A stretch of DNA of 64,000 bases from Brevirhabdus sp. (lineage in GTDB: Bacteria; Pseudomonadota; Alphaproteobacteria; Rhodobacterales; Rhodobacteraceae): positions 62,001-126,000 of the forward strand of contig JAGXFH010000082.1 in the NCBI GenBank assembly GCA_024637315.1, written 5' to 3'. Shown here piece after piece: positions 18,554 to 26,841 of this stretch. A program made the position numbers and the translations under genes. The notes under the pieces are model-generated. The model was not told the DNA's origin and searched no databases. It worked only from the letters and a program-made list of their open reading frames with translations. How positions within the stretch are numbered: the stretch's first letter is position 1; every line of letters starts with the position of its first letter.

Positions 18554-19729
18554 TCAGTCGCGCTCAAGACACATCGCAACGCCCATGCCGCCGCCGATGC
18601 ACAGCGTGGCCAAGCCCCGCTTGGCATCGCGGCGCTGCATTTCAAACAGCAGCGTGTTCAGGATCCGTGCGCCAGAAGCGCCGATCGGGTGTCCGATGGC
18701 AATCGCGCCGCCATTGACGTTCACGATGGCAGGATCCCAGCCCATATCCTTGTTGACGGCGCAGGCCTGCGCCGCAAATGCCTCATTCGCTTCGACCAGA
18801 TCCAGATCCTCGGGCTTCCAGCCGGCCTTTTCCAGCGCTTTGCGAGAGGCGTGGATCGGCCCGACGCCCATGATCGAAGGATCAAGGCCAGCCGTCGCGT
18901 AGCTGGCGATCCGCGCCAGCGGCTTGATGCCGCGCTTTTGTGCTTCCTCGACGCTCATCAACAACGCACCCGCGGCGCCGTCATTGAGACCCGAGGCATT
19001 CGCCGCAGTCACCGATCCGTCCTTGGCGAAGGCCGGCCGCAATTTCTGCATCGCCTCCATCGTCGCGCCGTGGCGGATGTACTCGTCCTTGTCGACTATG
19101 ATGTCGCCTTTGCGGGTCTTGACGGTGAAGGCGATCACCTCGTCGTCGAACTTGCCGGCCTTCTGGGCGGCTTCGGCCTTGTTCTGGCTGCCGACGGCGA
19201 ATTCATCCTGCTGCTCGCGGCTGATCTGCCATTTCTGTGCGACGTTTTCCGCAGTCTGGCCCATGTGATAGCCGTTGAAAGCATCCCAAAGCCCGTCCTT
19301 GATCATCGTGTCGATGAACGACAGGTCGCCCATCTTGTGACCTTGCCGCAGGTTCTGGCAATGCGGCGCCATCGACATGTTTTCCTGACCGCCCGCAGCG
19401 ACGATATCGGCATCGCCCAACTGGATGTGCTGGGCGGCCAGCGCAACGGCGCGCAGGCCCGAGCCGCAGACTTGGTTGATCGACCAGGCGGCGCTTTCCT
19501 GCGGCAATCCGGCGTTGATATGCGCCTGCCGCGCCGGGTTCTGGCCCTGACCGGCGGTCAGCACCTGGCCAAGGATCGTTTCGGAAACCTCGCCCTTGTC
19601 GATTCCGGCGCGCTCGACCAGCGCCTCCAGAACCGCTTTGCCAAGGTCATGAGCGGGGGTGTTGGCGAAGGCTCCACCGAAGCTGCCCACTGCGGTGCGA
19701 GCGGCGGATGCGATGACGACATTGGTCAT
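18554..19729 (-). CDS. phaA: acetyl-CoA C-acetyltransferase PhaA
   Basis: A 391-residue biosynthetic thiolase condensing two acetyl-CoA into acetoacetyl-CoA. The nucleophilic Cys lies in [17 protein letters not shown] (about residue 88), the His in [19 protein letters not shown], and the second Cys in [11 protein letters not shown]. The [19 protein letters not shown] start is standard. It is transcribed before phaB. With phaB and the phasin at 25 kb it forms part of the PHB system; phaC, phaZ and phaR are not in the window. Confidence 0.96.
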   Translation of the reverse strand: MTNVVIASAARTAVGSFGGAFANTPAHDLGKAVLEALVERAGIDKGEVSETILGQVLTAGQGQNPARQAHINAGLPQESAAWSINQVCGSGLRAVALAAQHIQLGDADIVAAGGQENMSMAPHCQNLRQGHKMGDLSFIDTMIKDGLWDAFNGYHMGQTAENVAQKWQISREQQDEFAVGSQNKAEAAQKAGKFDDEVIAFTVKTRKGDIIVDKDEYIRHGATMEAMQKLRPAFAKDGSVTAANASGLNDGAAGALLMSVEEAQKRGIKPLARIASYATAGLDPSIMGVGPIHASRKALEKAGWKPEDLDLVEANEAFAAQACAVNKDMGWDPAIVNVNGGAIAIGHPIGASGARILNTLLFEMQRRDAKRGLATLCIGGGMGVAMCLERD

Positions 19730-19839
19730 GAGGACGTTCTCCCAGAAAATAAAATTGGCCGAGAGTATGAGCGGTGTTTCAAATGCGAAACAGCCCCAAT
19801 CCCCGCCGGATAGGGATGGATAGGCCGCGGCTACGGCAT

Positions 19840-19851
19840 TTGCAACCGCAA
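19840..19851. promoter_or_regulatory. candidate PhaR-type operator upstream of phaA
   Basis: TTGCAACCGCAA is an inverted TTGC-N4-GCAA, 111 bases before the phaA start. PhaR repressors of this bacterial group bind TGC/GCA-rich inverted sites. The match is short and could be chance. Confidence 0.25.
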
Positions 19852-19902
19852 GGGGCGGGCCCGACAGAGCCGTGTCGAGCGCGAGCGGCCCGGCCGGCCG
19901 AT

Positions 19903-20745
19903 CTAACCCGCCTTGCGTCGCTGTTCCGGTCTTGTCATCCAGTCCGGCCGCAGTTTCGGCACGCCAAAATGTAAGCCTTGCAGGCAGTCGAATCCGGCCT
20001 CGGTCAGGAACGCTGCGTCCTCTGCGGTTTCGACCATCTCGGCGACGGTGAACATGTCGAAATGCTGTGCGATGGATACCATCGCCGCGCACAGTACCTG
20101 ATTGTCGGGATTGCGATGGATATCGCGAATGAACTCGCCGTCGATCTTCAGGATGTCGAAATAGAAATCCTTGAGGTAGCGAAAGGACGTTTGGCCGGAG
20201 CCGAAATCGTCCAGCGCGAAACAGACCCCCTTGGATTGCAGGCTCGCCATGAAGACCCGGGTGATGTCGGGCATCACCATCGCCGAGCTTTCGGTGATTT
20301 CGAGAATCAGCCGCTCGCCGATCGTCGGATCGCGGCGCAGCCCGCGATGGAGCACTTGGTTCCAGCGCGGATAGCCGATCGACCGGGCCGACATGTTGAC
20401 CGCCAGCCGCAGACCGGGATGGTCGCGCAGCGCCTCTAGCCCCAGTTGCAGCGCGAGACAGTCGATCTTCCTCCCGATCTCGTCGGTCTCGACCACCTCG
20501 ATGAATTCGCGCGCCGGGATGATGCGTCCGGTCCTGTCCATGATCCGGATCAGCCCTTCGTAAAATGCCGGCTGTTCGGGCCGGTCGGCGCGAACCACCG
20601 GCTGATAGGCCAGCATCCCCCGCTGTTCTTCCAGCGCCTCGCGCACCATGCTCAGGACATTGCGGTCGCGCTGGCGGACCGCCGTGGTCAGCGGGTCGTC
20701 GTACATCGCCGCATCAATTTCCTGCTGATAACCCGTGGCCGACAT
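19903..20745 (-). CDS. stand-alone EAL-domain protein (c-di-GMP phosphodiesterase candidate)
   Basis: A 280-residue protein that is nearly all EAL domain, without GGDEF, sensor or membrane parts. The signature EAL reads EGL (FYEGLIR, Glu about residue 63). Other metal and catalytic positions look intact: [36 protein letters not shown] and QGLHFG. It may therefore hydrolyse c-di-GMP to pGpG, though the Ala to Gly change needs testing. The first 45 residues are a helical lead. A GA-rich leader precedes the ATG, and the gene is divergent from tag. Confidence 0.88.
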   Translation of the reverse strand: MSATGYQQEIDAAMYDDPLTTAVRQRDRNVLSMVREALEEQRGMLAYQPVVRADRPEQPAFYEGLIRIMDRTGRIIPAREFIEVVETDEIGRKIDCLALQLGLEALRDHPGLRLAVNMSARSIGYPRWNQVLHRGLRRDPTIGERLILEITESSAMVMPDITRVFMASLQSKGVCFALDDFGSGQTSFRYLKDFYFDILKIDGEFIRDIHRNPDNQVLCAAMVSIAQHFDMFTVAEMVETAEDAAFLTEAGFDCLQGLHFGVPKLRPDWMTRPEQRRKAG

Positions 20746-20885
20746 GGCAGCGCCTCTCTATCTCTCTCTCTGACTGACCTCACCATGGTCCGGTGCAACT
20801 TAAGATCTGGTGAATGTTCCCATTTAGTTCCAATTCGACTAGAATTTCCGAATGCGCGATCTGCGCCATGAAAACGAGGCACGAA

Positions 20886-21455
20886 ATGGACGAAAGATGC
20901 ACCTGGCCCGGCGAGGATCCGCTTTACCTTGCCTATCATGACACCGAGTGGGGTGTGCCGGAACATGACAGCCGGGCGCTTTGGGAAAAGCTGATCCTGG
21001 ACGGCTTTCAGGCCGGGCTGTCATGGATCACCATCCTGCGCAAACGCGAAAATTTCCGCGCTGCCTTCGAAGGCTTCGACCCGGTGCGAATCGCCCGCTG
21101 GGGCGAGCCGGAGGTGCGGCGGCTGCTAGCCGATCCGGGCATCATCCGCCATCGCGGCAAGATCGAATCCACGATCACCAGCGCCCGCGCCTGGGAAAGG
21201 ATCGAGGCGCGGCAGGGGTTCGACAGGTTCCTGTGGGACTATGTCGACGGCAAGCCGGTTCAGAATCGGTTCGCCTCGATGGCGGAGGTGCCGACCGAGA
21301 CCGAACTGTCCCGACGCATCTCCAAGGATCTGAAGGCCGAGGGTTTCAAGTTCTGCGGCCCGACGATCGTCTACGCCTTCATGCAGGCGACCGGGATGGT
21401 GAATGACCACATGGTGGGTTGCCCGTGCCACGCGCAGGTGGCGGCGATGGGATAG
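20886..21455 (+). CDS. tag: DNA-3-methyladenine glycosylase I
   Basis: A 189-residue Tag glycosylase that removes 3-methyladenine from alkylated DNA. MDERCTWPG and YHDTEWGVP open the protein, and the zinc ligands Cys5, His18, His175 and Cys179 are all visible (last two in DHMVGCPCH), almost the E. coli numbering. GAGG seven bases before the ATG supports this start over the ATG at 20868. The length is normal. Confidence 0.95.
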   Translation: MDERCTWPGEDPLYLAYHDTEWGVPEHDSRALWEKLILDGFQAGLSWITILRKRENFRAAFEGFDPVRIARWGEPEVRRLLADPGIIRHRGKIESTITSARAWERIEARQGFDRFLWDYVDGKPVQNRFASMAEVPTETELSRRISKDLKAEGFKFCGPTIVYAFMQATGMVNDHMVGCPCHAQVAAMG

Positions 21456-21461
21456 CGGCAG

Positions 21462-22169
21462 TCAGACTGCGGTCCGCGAATTGTCCAACTCGTTCAGGAC
21501 GGCCTTTGCCTCGGCGGTGATGGCCCGGTTCAGCACGTGGGCACGGGCACGACGGTACAGCCAAAGGAGCAGCCAGGTGAGGACAAAGATGGCGATCGCC
21601 AAGGGCCAGCCGGACACCCGCTGGTAATTGCTCATGACGACCTCGACCACGACATAAGTTCCGACCGCCGCAGCGACAGCCGAAAGCGCCAGCGCCATCA
21701 GCGGTCTTGGCACCACGTTCAGATGCTCCGCGACTTGTGCCGCATCGGTATAGAGCGGCCAGCTGCGGCGCGCATTGTGATTGACCAATGAACTGTAGCG
21801 CGAAAGACCGCCTCGCGCCGCGCGAATCATCGTGACTGTCTGGCCATCCGCCAGCGGCACATCGAGCCCCCACATCTTGACCGGCTCTTCCGTGCCATCG
21901 TCGCGGCGCAGGAAGAAGTTCTGGTGCAGGACAGACTCGGATCGGACATCGACGCTGACCGGTCCGCCATGCACGCCCGATCCGGTGCCGGTGACGGTCG
22001 TCTCGGTACGGTTGCTGTTGCCGCGAACGATGCCTGTGACCCTGCTCAGACCGATACCCAGAACCTTGCGCTGCCGCCCCGGACCGGCACCGGTCGATCC
22101 GCTGTCCCTGCGCAGCAGGATGAACGCCAAAACCAGCAGCACTGCGATCAGAATGACCAGAATACCCAT
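21462..22169 (-). CDS. membrane protein of unknown function
   Basis: A 235-residue protein I do not recognise. An N-terminal membrane segment (ILVILIAVLLVLAFILL) is followed by a basic, Gly/Thr-rich stretch and a beta-rich soluble part (residues about 60-125). Two further membrane segments lie near 160-180 and 190-210 (PLMALALSAVAAAVGTYVVVEVV and PLAIAIFVLTWLLLWLY), with a short helical tail. It is convergent with tag. Confidence 0.65.
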   Translation of the reverse strand: MGILVILIAVLLVLAFILLRRDSGSTGAGPGRQRKVLGIGLSRVTGIVRGNSNRTETTVTGTGSGVHGGPVSVDVRSESVLHQNFFLRRDDGTEEPVKMWGLDVPLADGQTVTMIRAARGGLSRYSSLVNHNARRSWPLYTDAAQVAEHLNVVPRPLMALALSAVAAAVGTYVVVEVVMSNYQRVSGWPLAIAIFVLTWLLLWLYRRARAHVLNRAITAEAKAVLNELDNSRTAV

Positions 22170-22267
22170 ATCCCGAACTTTCCCGCCATAGGGCCAGTTA
22201 CCGCCTTGGCGGATTAAGTCATTATTTTAATGGGCTGAGAAGACGAAATCTGCGCCGCGCCGCCGGA

Positions 22268-22822
22268 TTAAGGCCCTGCGATCAACGCGGCGATGATCGC
22301 CCTGGCGCTGTCGCTGTCCCATTCCGCATCACCGCGCAGTCGTGCGATTTCCTGCCCCTCTCGGTTCAGGATCACCGTGATCGGCAATCCAAGCACCGCC
22401 ATCTCTCGCGCAAGTTCCTGCTTCGGGTCCAGAAGGACAGGCAGCCTCTCGACGCCGACTTCATCGAAGAACCGGGTGATGCCCGGAATCGCATTTCGTC
22501 CGGTTGCAATCGTGACGACTTCGAAATCCTCGCCGCCAAACTCGGCCTGCAGGGCGTCGAGCATCGGCATTTCCTTGCGGCAGGGCGCGCACCATGTCGC
22601 CCAGAAGTTCACCAGCACGATCTTGCCCCGCCAGTCGGCCAACCTGTGCTGGCCGCCCTTGGGATCGGTGAACGCGACCTGAGACACTTCTGCAGGCTCG
22701 GCGAAGACCAGCTTCTTCATCGTCCCCTCGCGCAGCGCCTCAAGCGTCGCGACATCCGCGAAAGCGGCATTTGCACCAAGGGCAAGGGCCGTATAGAGAA
22801 CGACGAAACGGAACCAGCGCAT
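22268..22822 (-). CDS. exported TlpA-family thioredoxin-like protein
   Basis: A 184-residue periplasmic thiol-disulfide protein. A signal peptide (residues 1-22, ending ANAAFA) leads to a thioredoxin fold with the active site WATWCAPCRKE, Cys78 and Cys81. GLPITVIL carries the cis-Pro. Relatives reduce disulfides for cytochrome c maturation or similar work. It is divergent from argH with only 20 bases between start codons, an arrangement I know from other Rhodobacteraceae. Confidence 0.92.
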   Translation of the reverse strand: MRWFRFVVLYTALALGANAAFADVATLEALREGTMKKLVFAEPAEVSQVAFTDPKGGQHRLADWRGKIVLVNFWATWCAPCRKEMPMLDALQAEFGGEDFEVVTIATGRNAIPGITRFFDEVGVERLPVLLDPKQELAREMAVLGLPITVILNREGQEIARLRGDAEWDSDSARAIIAALIAGP

Positions 22823-22842
22823 GAACCCTCCGGGGGTAAGAG

Positions 22843-24234
22843 ATGACCGACAAGACCCAGAACGCCATGTGGGGCGGGCGTTTCGCCGCCGGACCGGACG
22901 CGATCATGGAGGCGATCAATGCCTCGATCTCGTTCGACCAGCGCCTTGCTGCCCAGGACATAGCAGGGTCCCGCGCCCATGCCGCGATGTTGGCGGCGCA
23001 GGGCATCATCACCGATAGCGATGCGGAAGCGATCCGGGAAGGCCTGCTCACGGTGTTGTCAGAAATCGAGCGCGGCGATTTCCCTTTTTCGGCGGCGCTG
23101 GAGGATATCCACATGAACGTGGAATCGCGGTTGAAGGACCTGATCGGCGATCCAGCGGGCCGTCTGCACACCGCGCGCAGCCGCAACGATCAGGTTGCGG
23201 TGGATTTCCGGATGTGGGTTCGCGAACAGACCGATGCGGCGATCATCGGCATCATCGCCTTGCAAAAGGCGCTGTTGGATCAGGCCGAGGCCGGCGCCGA
23301 TTGGGTCATGCCGGGCTTTACCCATCTGCAAACCGCGCAGCCGGTGACCTGGGGCCATCACATGATGGCTTATGTCGAGATGCTTGGCCGCGATGCCGGC
23401 CGGTTCCGCGACGCTCGCACGCGGATGAACGAATCGCCCCTTGGCGCAGCCGCCCTTGCCGGCACCAGCTTTCCCATCGACCGTGACATGACCGCCGGGG
23501 CGCTGGGCTTTGACCGCCCTGCCGCCAATTCGCTGGATGCTGTGGCCGATCGCGACTTCGCGCTGGAATTTCTGTCTGCCGCGACGATCTGCGCAATGCA
23601 TCTGTCGCGGTTCGCCGAGGAACTGGTGATCTGGTCCTCGGCCCAGTTCCGCTTCGTGGCCATGTCGGACCGGTTCTCGACCGGCTCCTCGATCATGCCG
23701 CAGAAGAAGAACCCGGACGCCGCCGAACTGATCCGTGCCAAGATCGGCCGGATCATGGGTGCGATGGTGGGGTTGTTCACGGTGATGAAGGCACTGCCGC
23801 TGACCTATTCGAAGGACATGCAGGAAGACAAGGAACAAGTCTTCGACGCGGCGGATTCGCTGATGCTGGCGCTGGCCGCGATGGATGGCATGGTCCGCGA
23901 CATGACCGCGAACCGCGATGCGCTCAAAGCCGCCGCTGCCGGCGGTTTCTCGACCGCGACCGACCTCGCCGACTGGCTGGTGCGCGAACTGAACCTGCCG
24001 TTCCGAGAGGCGCATCACGTGACCGGAACTCTCGTGGCACTGGCCGAGAAACAGGACTGCGACCTGCCAGACCTGTCGCTGGACGACATGCAAAAGGTAC
24101 ACCGGGGCATCAGCCGATCGGTGTTCGACGTGCTCGGCGTGGAAAACTCGGTCGCGTCGCGCACATCCTATGGCGGCACGGCGCCCACAGAGGTCCGCAA
24201 ACAGATCGCCCGCTGGAAGGAAATGTTGAAATGA
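22843..24234 (+). CDS. argH: argininosuccinate lyase
   Basis: A 463-residue ArgH, last step of arginine synthesis, splitting argininosuccinate to arginine and fumarate. [11 protein letters not shown] at the start, [17 protein letters not shown], and the superfamily signature [13 protein letters not shown] are present. Length is typical. Its stop overlaps the start of a tiny lipoprotein gene (ATGA). Confidence 0.97.
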   Translation: MTDKTQNAMWGGRFAAGPDAIMEAINASISFDQRLAAQDIAGSRAHAAMLAAQGIITDSDAEAIREGLLTVLSEIERGDFPFSAALEDIHMNVESRLKDLIGDPAGRLHTARSRNDQVAVDFRMWVREQTDAAIIGIIALQKALLDQAEAGADWVMPGFTHLQTAQPVTWGHHMMAYVEMLGRDAGRFRDARTRMNESPLGAAALAGTSFPIDRDMTAGALGFDRPAANSLDAVADRDFALEFLSAATICAMHLSRFAEELVIWSSAQFRFVAMSDRFSTGSSIMPQKKNPDAAELIRAKIGRIMGAMVGLFTVMKALPLTYSKDMQEDKEQVFDAADSLMLALAAMDGMVRDMTANRDALKAAAAGGFSTATDLADWLVRELNLPFREAHHVTGTLVALAEKQDCDLPDLSLDDMQKVHRGISRSVFDVLGVENSVASRTSYGGTAPTEVRKQIARWKEMLK

Positions 24235-24380
24235 GCCGCGCTGTCACGCTTTGCATTGCCTTAACGCTGGCCGCCTGCGGTGTCGATGGCGCGCCGATCA
24301 AACCAAATGGCGAAACGGCGAACACCAATGGCGTCGATCTGACCGGTAGCGCTACGGTCGGCGTCTCGGGCGGTAGCTGA
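24231..24380 (+). CDS. small lipoprotein coupled to argH
   Basis: A 49-residue protein: [20 protein letters not shown] followed by [20 protein letters not shown] and a short Gly/Ser-rich tail. The lipobox LAAC puts the lipid-bearing Cys at residue 16, leaving a mature chain of only about 34 residues. Both ends overlap neighbours: ATGA with argH and a one-base overlap with the DUF2834 gene. Short lipoproteins in this position are frequent near argH or lysA in this family; their role is unknown. Confidence 0.82.
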   Translation: MSRAVTLCIALTLAACGVDGAPIKPNGETANTNGVDLTGSATVGVSGGS

Positions 24381-24697
24381 TGTCGCGCCTGCGGATGCTT
24401 TACCTGGCGCTGGCCGTCTGGGGCACGATCCACCCGATGGTTTGGTTCGTCACCTGGTTCAACCAGAACGGCTGGTCGCTTTCGGGCATGATCGACGCCT
24501 GGCACGCCAATCCCGCGACCACCGGCCTGACCTGGGATCTGACCATCGCCGCCATTGCCTTGACCATCTGGGCGCTGGCCGAAACCTATGTGCGCAAGAA
24601 CTGGTCCGCTCTCTGGTGTATTCCGGCGACGTTCAGCATCGGGGTCAGCTGCGGTCTGCCGCTCTATCTCTTCCTGAGAACTCGGAAGATAGAGTAG
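24380..24697 (+). CDS. DUF2834 membrane protein
   Basis: A 105-residue protein with three hydrophobic segments: LYLALAVWGTIHPMVWFVTW, LTIAAIALTIWALAE and FSIGVSCGLPLYLFL. The pattern, with WDLTIAAIALTIWALAE in the middle and a final LPLYLFLR, is DUF2834. It is translationally coupled to the lipoprotein gene. Function unknown. Confidence 0.85.
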   Translation: MSRLRMLYLALAVWGTIHPMVWFVTWFNQNGWSLSGMIDAWHANPATTGLTWDLTIAAIALTIWALAETYVRKNWSALWCIPATFSIGVSCGLPLYLFLRTRKIE

Positions 24698-24935
24698 CGG
24701 GCTTCATCCAATATCCTGTTCTTCGATCCTTGCGCCAATCCTATTCGATTGAACAGTTGTCCGGGACAATTCAAGCTGTTCTCTGCCTTCTCCGGCCATC
24801 CTGGTTGCGATGGCAAAACGCCAAGGCAAGCGGCTGCTCGACATTGGCGGGGTAAGACTGCTGATGATTGCAGAATATGATCTGGATGAACGCGCGGCGA
24901 CACGCCCGCTTCAAATGCGAGGGGCTGCCGCCCCG

Positions 24936-25298
24936 TCAGCTTTTGCGGTCGGTCGATTTCTGCTGCATCCGTTCGAAGAATGCATTGTTCATGTCGATGA
25001 GTTTGCCGGTCTCGGCGGTGTATTGGTCAACAGCCTCTTGCATGAATTGCATCTGGATCTTCTGAACCTCCCCAAGGTCCTTTGCATGCAGGATCCGGTG
25101 CTGGGTCTTGACGTCCTGCTTGACGCGATCGGACACGAATTGCAGCCACTCGCTGCTCAGGTCGCTCATGGTCTCCATCCAGTCTGTCCCCATCCAGGAC
25201 AGCGAGCCGAACCCCATCTTCTGCAGTTCGGCCATCGCATTCGCCACCGGGTTTTCGGTTCCCCCGGTCTCTTTCTTTTGTGCTGATTTCTCGGACAT
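24936..25298 (-). CDS. phasin-family PHB granule protein
   Basis: A 120-residue, helix-rich, amphipathic protein without membrane segments: WMGTDWMETMSDLSSEWLQF, VKQDVKTQHRILHAKDLGEV, then VQKIQMQFMQEAVDQYTAET. The Q/M-rich repeating helix and QDVKTQHR are phasin traits. Phasins coat PHB granules and set their size and number. The gene stands alone, 5 kb from phaAB. A GGGGC/GCCCC hairpin lies just past the stop but lacks a T-run. GGGGGAAT precedes the ATG. Confidence 0.82.
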   Translation of the reverse strand: MSEKSAQKKETGGTENPVANAMAELQKMGFGSLSWMGTDWMETMSDLSSEWLQFVSDRVKQDVKTQHRILHAKDLGEVQKIQMQFMQEAVDQYTAETGKLIDMNNAFFERMQQKSTDRKS

Positions 25299-25537
25299 AT
25301 CTTCGATTCCCCCAGAATCGCTGTTAGATTAGAAACAATCGTATCATATACCACCTGCGGATCATCTCATTGATCTGGCACAAAGCCCCAAACAGATCGG
25401 GAATCGACGTCTTGCCGAAGGGACAAGCCGCCGATTTCAAGTCTGCGGCCAGAAATTCTTCAAGGAAGGGCACTTCAGACCTATTAAGGTTTTGAAGAAA
25501 ACATGTAACAACGCCCGACAGAACGTGCGGAGCGCCC

Positions 25538-26803
25538 ATGGACCATTTCCTCTATCGCAACGGTATCCTCCATGCCGAGGATGTGCCGGTACCCGAAATC
25601 ACCGCCGCGGTAGGGACCCCGTTCTACTGCTACTCGGCGGCCACCCTGACCCGTCACTACAAGCTGTTCGACGAGGCGCTGACGGGCATGGATCACCTTG
25701 TCTGCTTTGCGATGAAGTCGAATTCCAACCTTGCCGTGCTGCGGCTTCTGGGAAATCTCGGTGCCGGCATTGACGTGGTTTCCATCGGCGAATACCTCAA
25801 GGCCCGTGCCGCCGGAATTCCGGGCGACCGCATCGTCTTTTCCGGCGTCGGCAAGACACGGGCCGAGATGAAAATGGCGCTCGAGGACGGTATCCGGCAG
25901 TTCAATGTCGAAAGCGAACCCGAGATGGCGGCCCTCAACGAAGTCGCTCTTTCAGTTGGAAAAATCGCGCCCATAACGATCCGCCTGAACCCCGATGTGG
26001 ATGCAAAGACACACGAGAAGATCGCGACCGGCAAGAAAGAGAACAAGTTCGGCATCCCGATCGCCCGCGCCAAAGAGGTCTATGCCGAGGCCGCGCTTTT
26101 GCGCGGTCTGAAGATCGTCGGCATCGATGTGCATATCGGCAGCCAGCTGACCGATCTGGAACCGTTCGAGCAGGCCTATGCCATGGTGGCAGACCTTGCC
26201 CGGCAACTTCGCGCCGAAGGCCACAACATCCGCCGCCTGGATCTTGGCGGGGGGTTGGGGATTCCCTATGAACGCTCCAACAAGGCGCCGCCACTGCCGC
26301 TGGAATATGGCGAGGTGATCCGCCGCGCCATCGGCGATCTGGATGTAGAGGTCGAAATCGAACCGGGGCGGTTGATCTCTGGAAATGCCGGCATCATGGT
26401 CAGCGAAGTGATCTATCTCAAATCCGGCGAAGAACGGAATTTTCTTATATTGGACAGTGCGATGAACGACCTAATCCGGCCCGCGATGTACGGATCTCAC
26501 CACGATATCGTGCCGATCGTGGAACCGGCGCCGGGCACCGAAATGACCCCTGTCGACATCGTCGGCCCGGTTTGCGAATCCGGCGACACATTCGCCCGGC
26601 AACGCCCGATGCCGCCGCTGGCCCCAGGCGATCTGGTCGCCTTCCGCTCGGCGGGCGCATACGGCGCGGTCATGGCCAGCGAATACAATTCCCGCCCGCT
26701 GATCCCCGAGGTGATGGTGCAAGGCGATCAATTCGCTGTCATACGCGCCCGTCCAACCTTTGACGAAATGATAAATCGGGATAGCATTCCCTCGTGGCTC
26801 TGA
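25538..26803 (+). CDS. lysA: diaminopimelate decarboxylase
   Basis: A 421-residue fold-type III PLP enzyme making lysine from meso-diaminopimelate. The PLP Lys is at about residue 60 in CFAMKSNSN; HIGSQLTDL, the glycine loop LDLGGGLGIPY, EPGRLISGNAG and the dimer-active-site Cys in GPVCESGDTF are present. A 239-base gap upstream shows no gene. The TIGR02302 gene follows 38 bases later. Confidence 0.97.
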   Translation: MDHFLYRNGILHAEDVPVPEITAAVGTPFYCYSAATLTRHYKLFDEALTGMDHLVCFAMKSNSNLAVLRLLGNLGAGIDVVSIGEYLKARAAGIPGDRIVFSGVGKTRAEMKMALEDGIRQFNVESEPEMAALNEVALSVGKIAPITIRLNPDVDAKTHEKIATGKKENKFGIPIARAKEVYAEAALLRGLKIVGIDVHIGSQLTDLEPFEQAYAMVADLARQLRAEGHNIRRLDLGGGLGIPYERSNKAPPLPLEYGEVIRRAIGDLDVEVEIEPGRLISGNAGIMVSEVIYLKSGEERNFLILDSAMNDLIRPAMYGSHHDIVPIVEPAPGTEMTPVDIVGPVCESGDTFARQRPMPPLAPGDLVAFRSAGAYGAVMASEYNSRPLIPEVMVQGDQFAVIRARPTFDEMINRDSIPSWL

Positions 26804-26841
26804 CCCGGGACAATCCCGGAGGGGTTCTGACCGCAGGGTAA

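Noticed and set aside
24698-24935. Possible gene between DUF2834 and phasin
   Set aside because: No frame with start, ribosome site and plausible composition was found; only a GGGGC/GCCCC hairpin near 24921-24934 is notable.
25324-25539. Minus-strand frame of 71 residues between phasin and lysA
   Set aside because: No ribosome site, no recognisable domain, and it occupies the promoter region of lysA and phasin.
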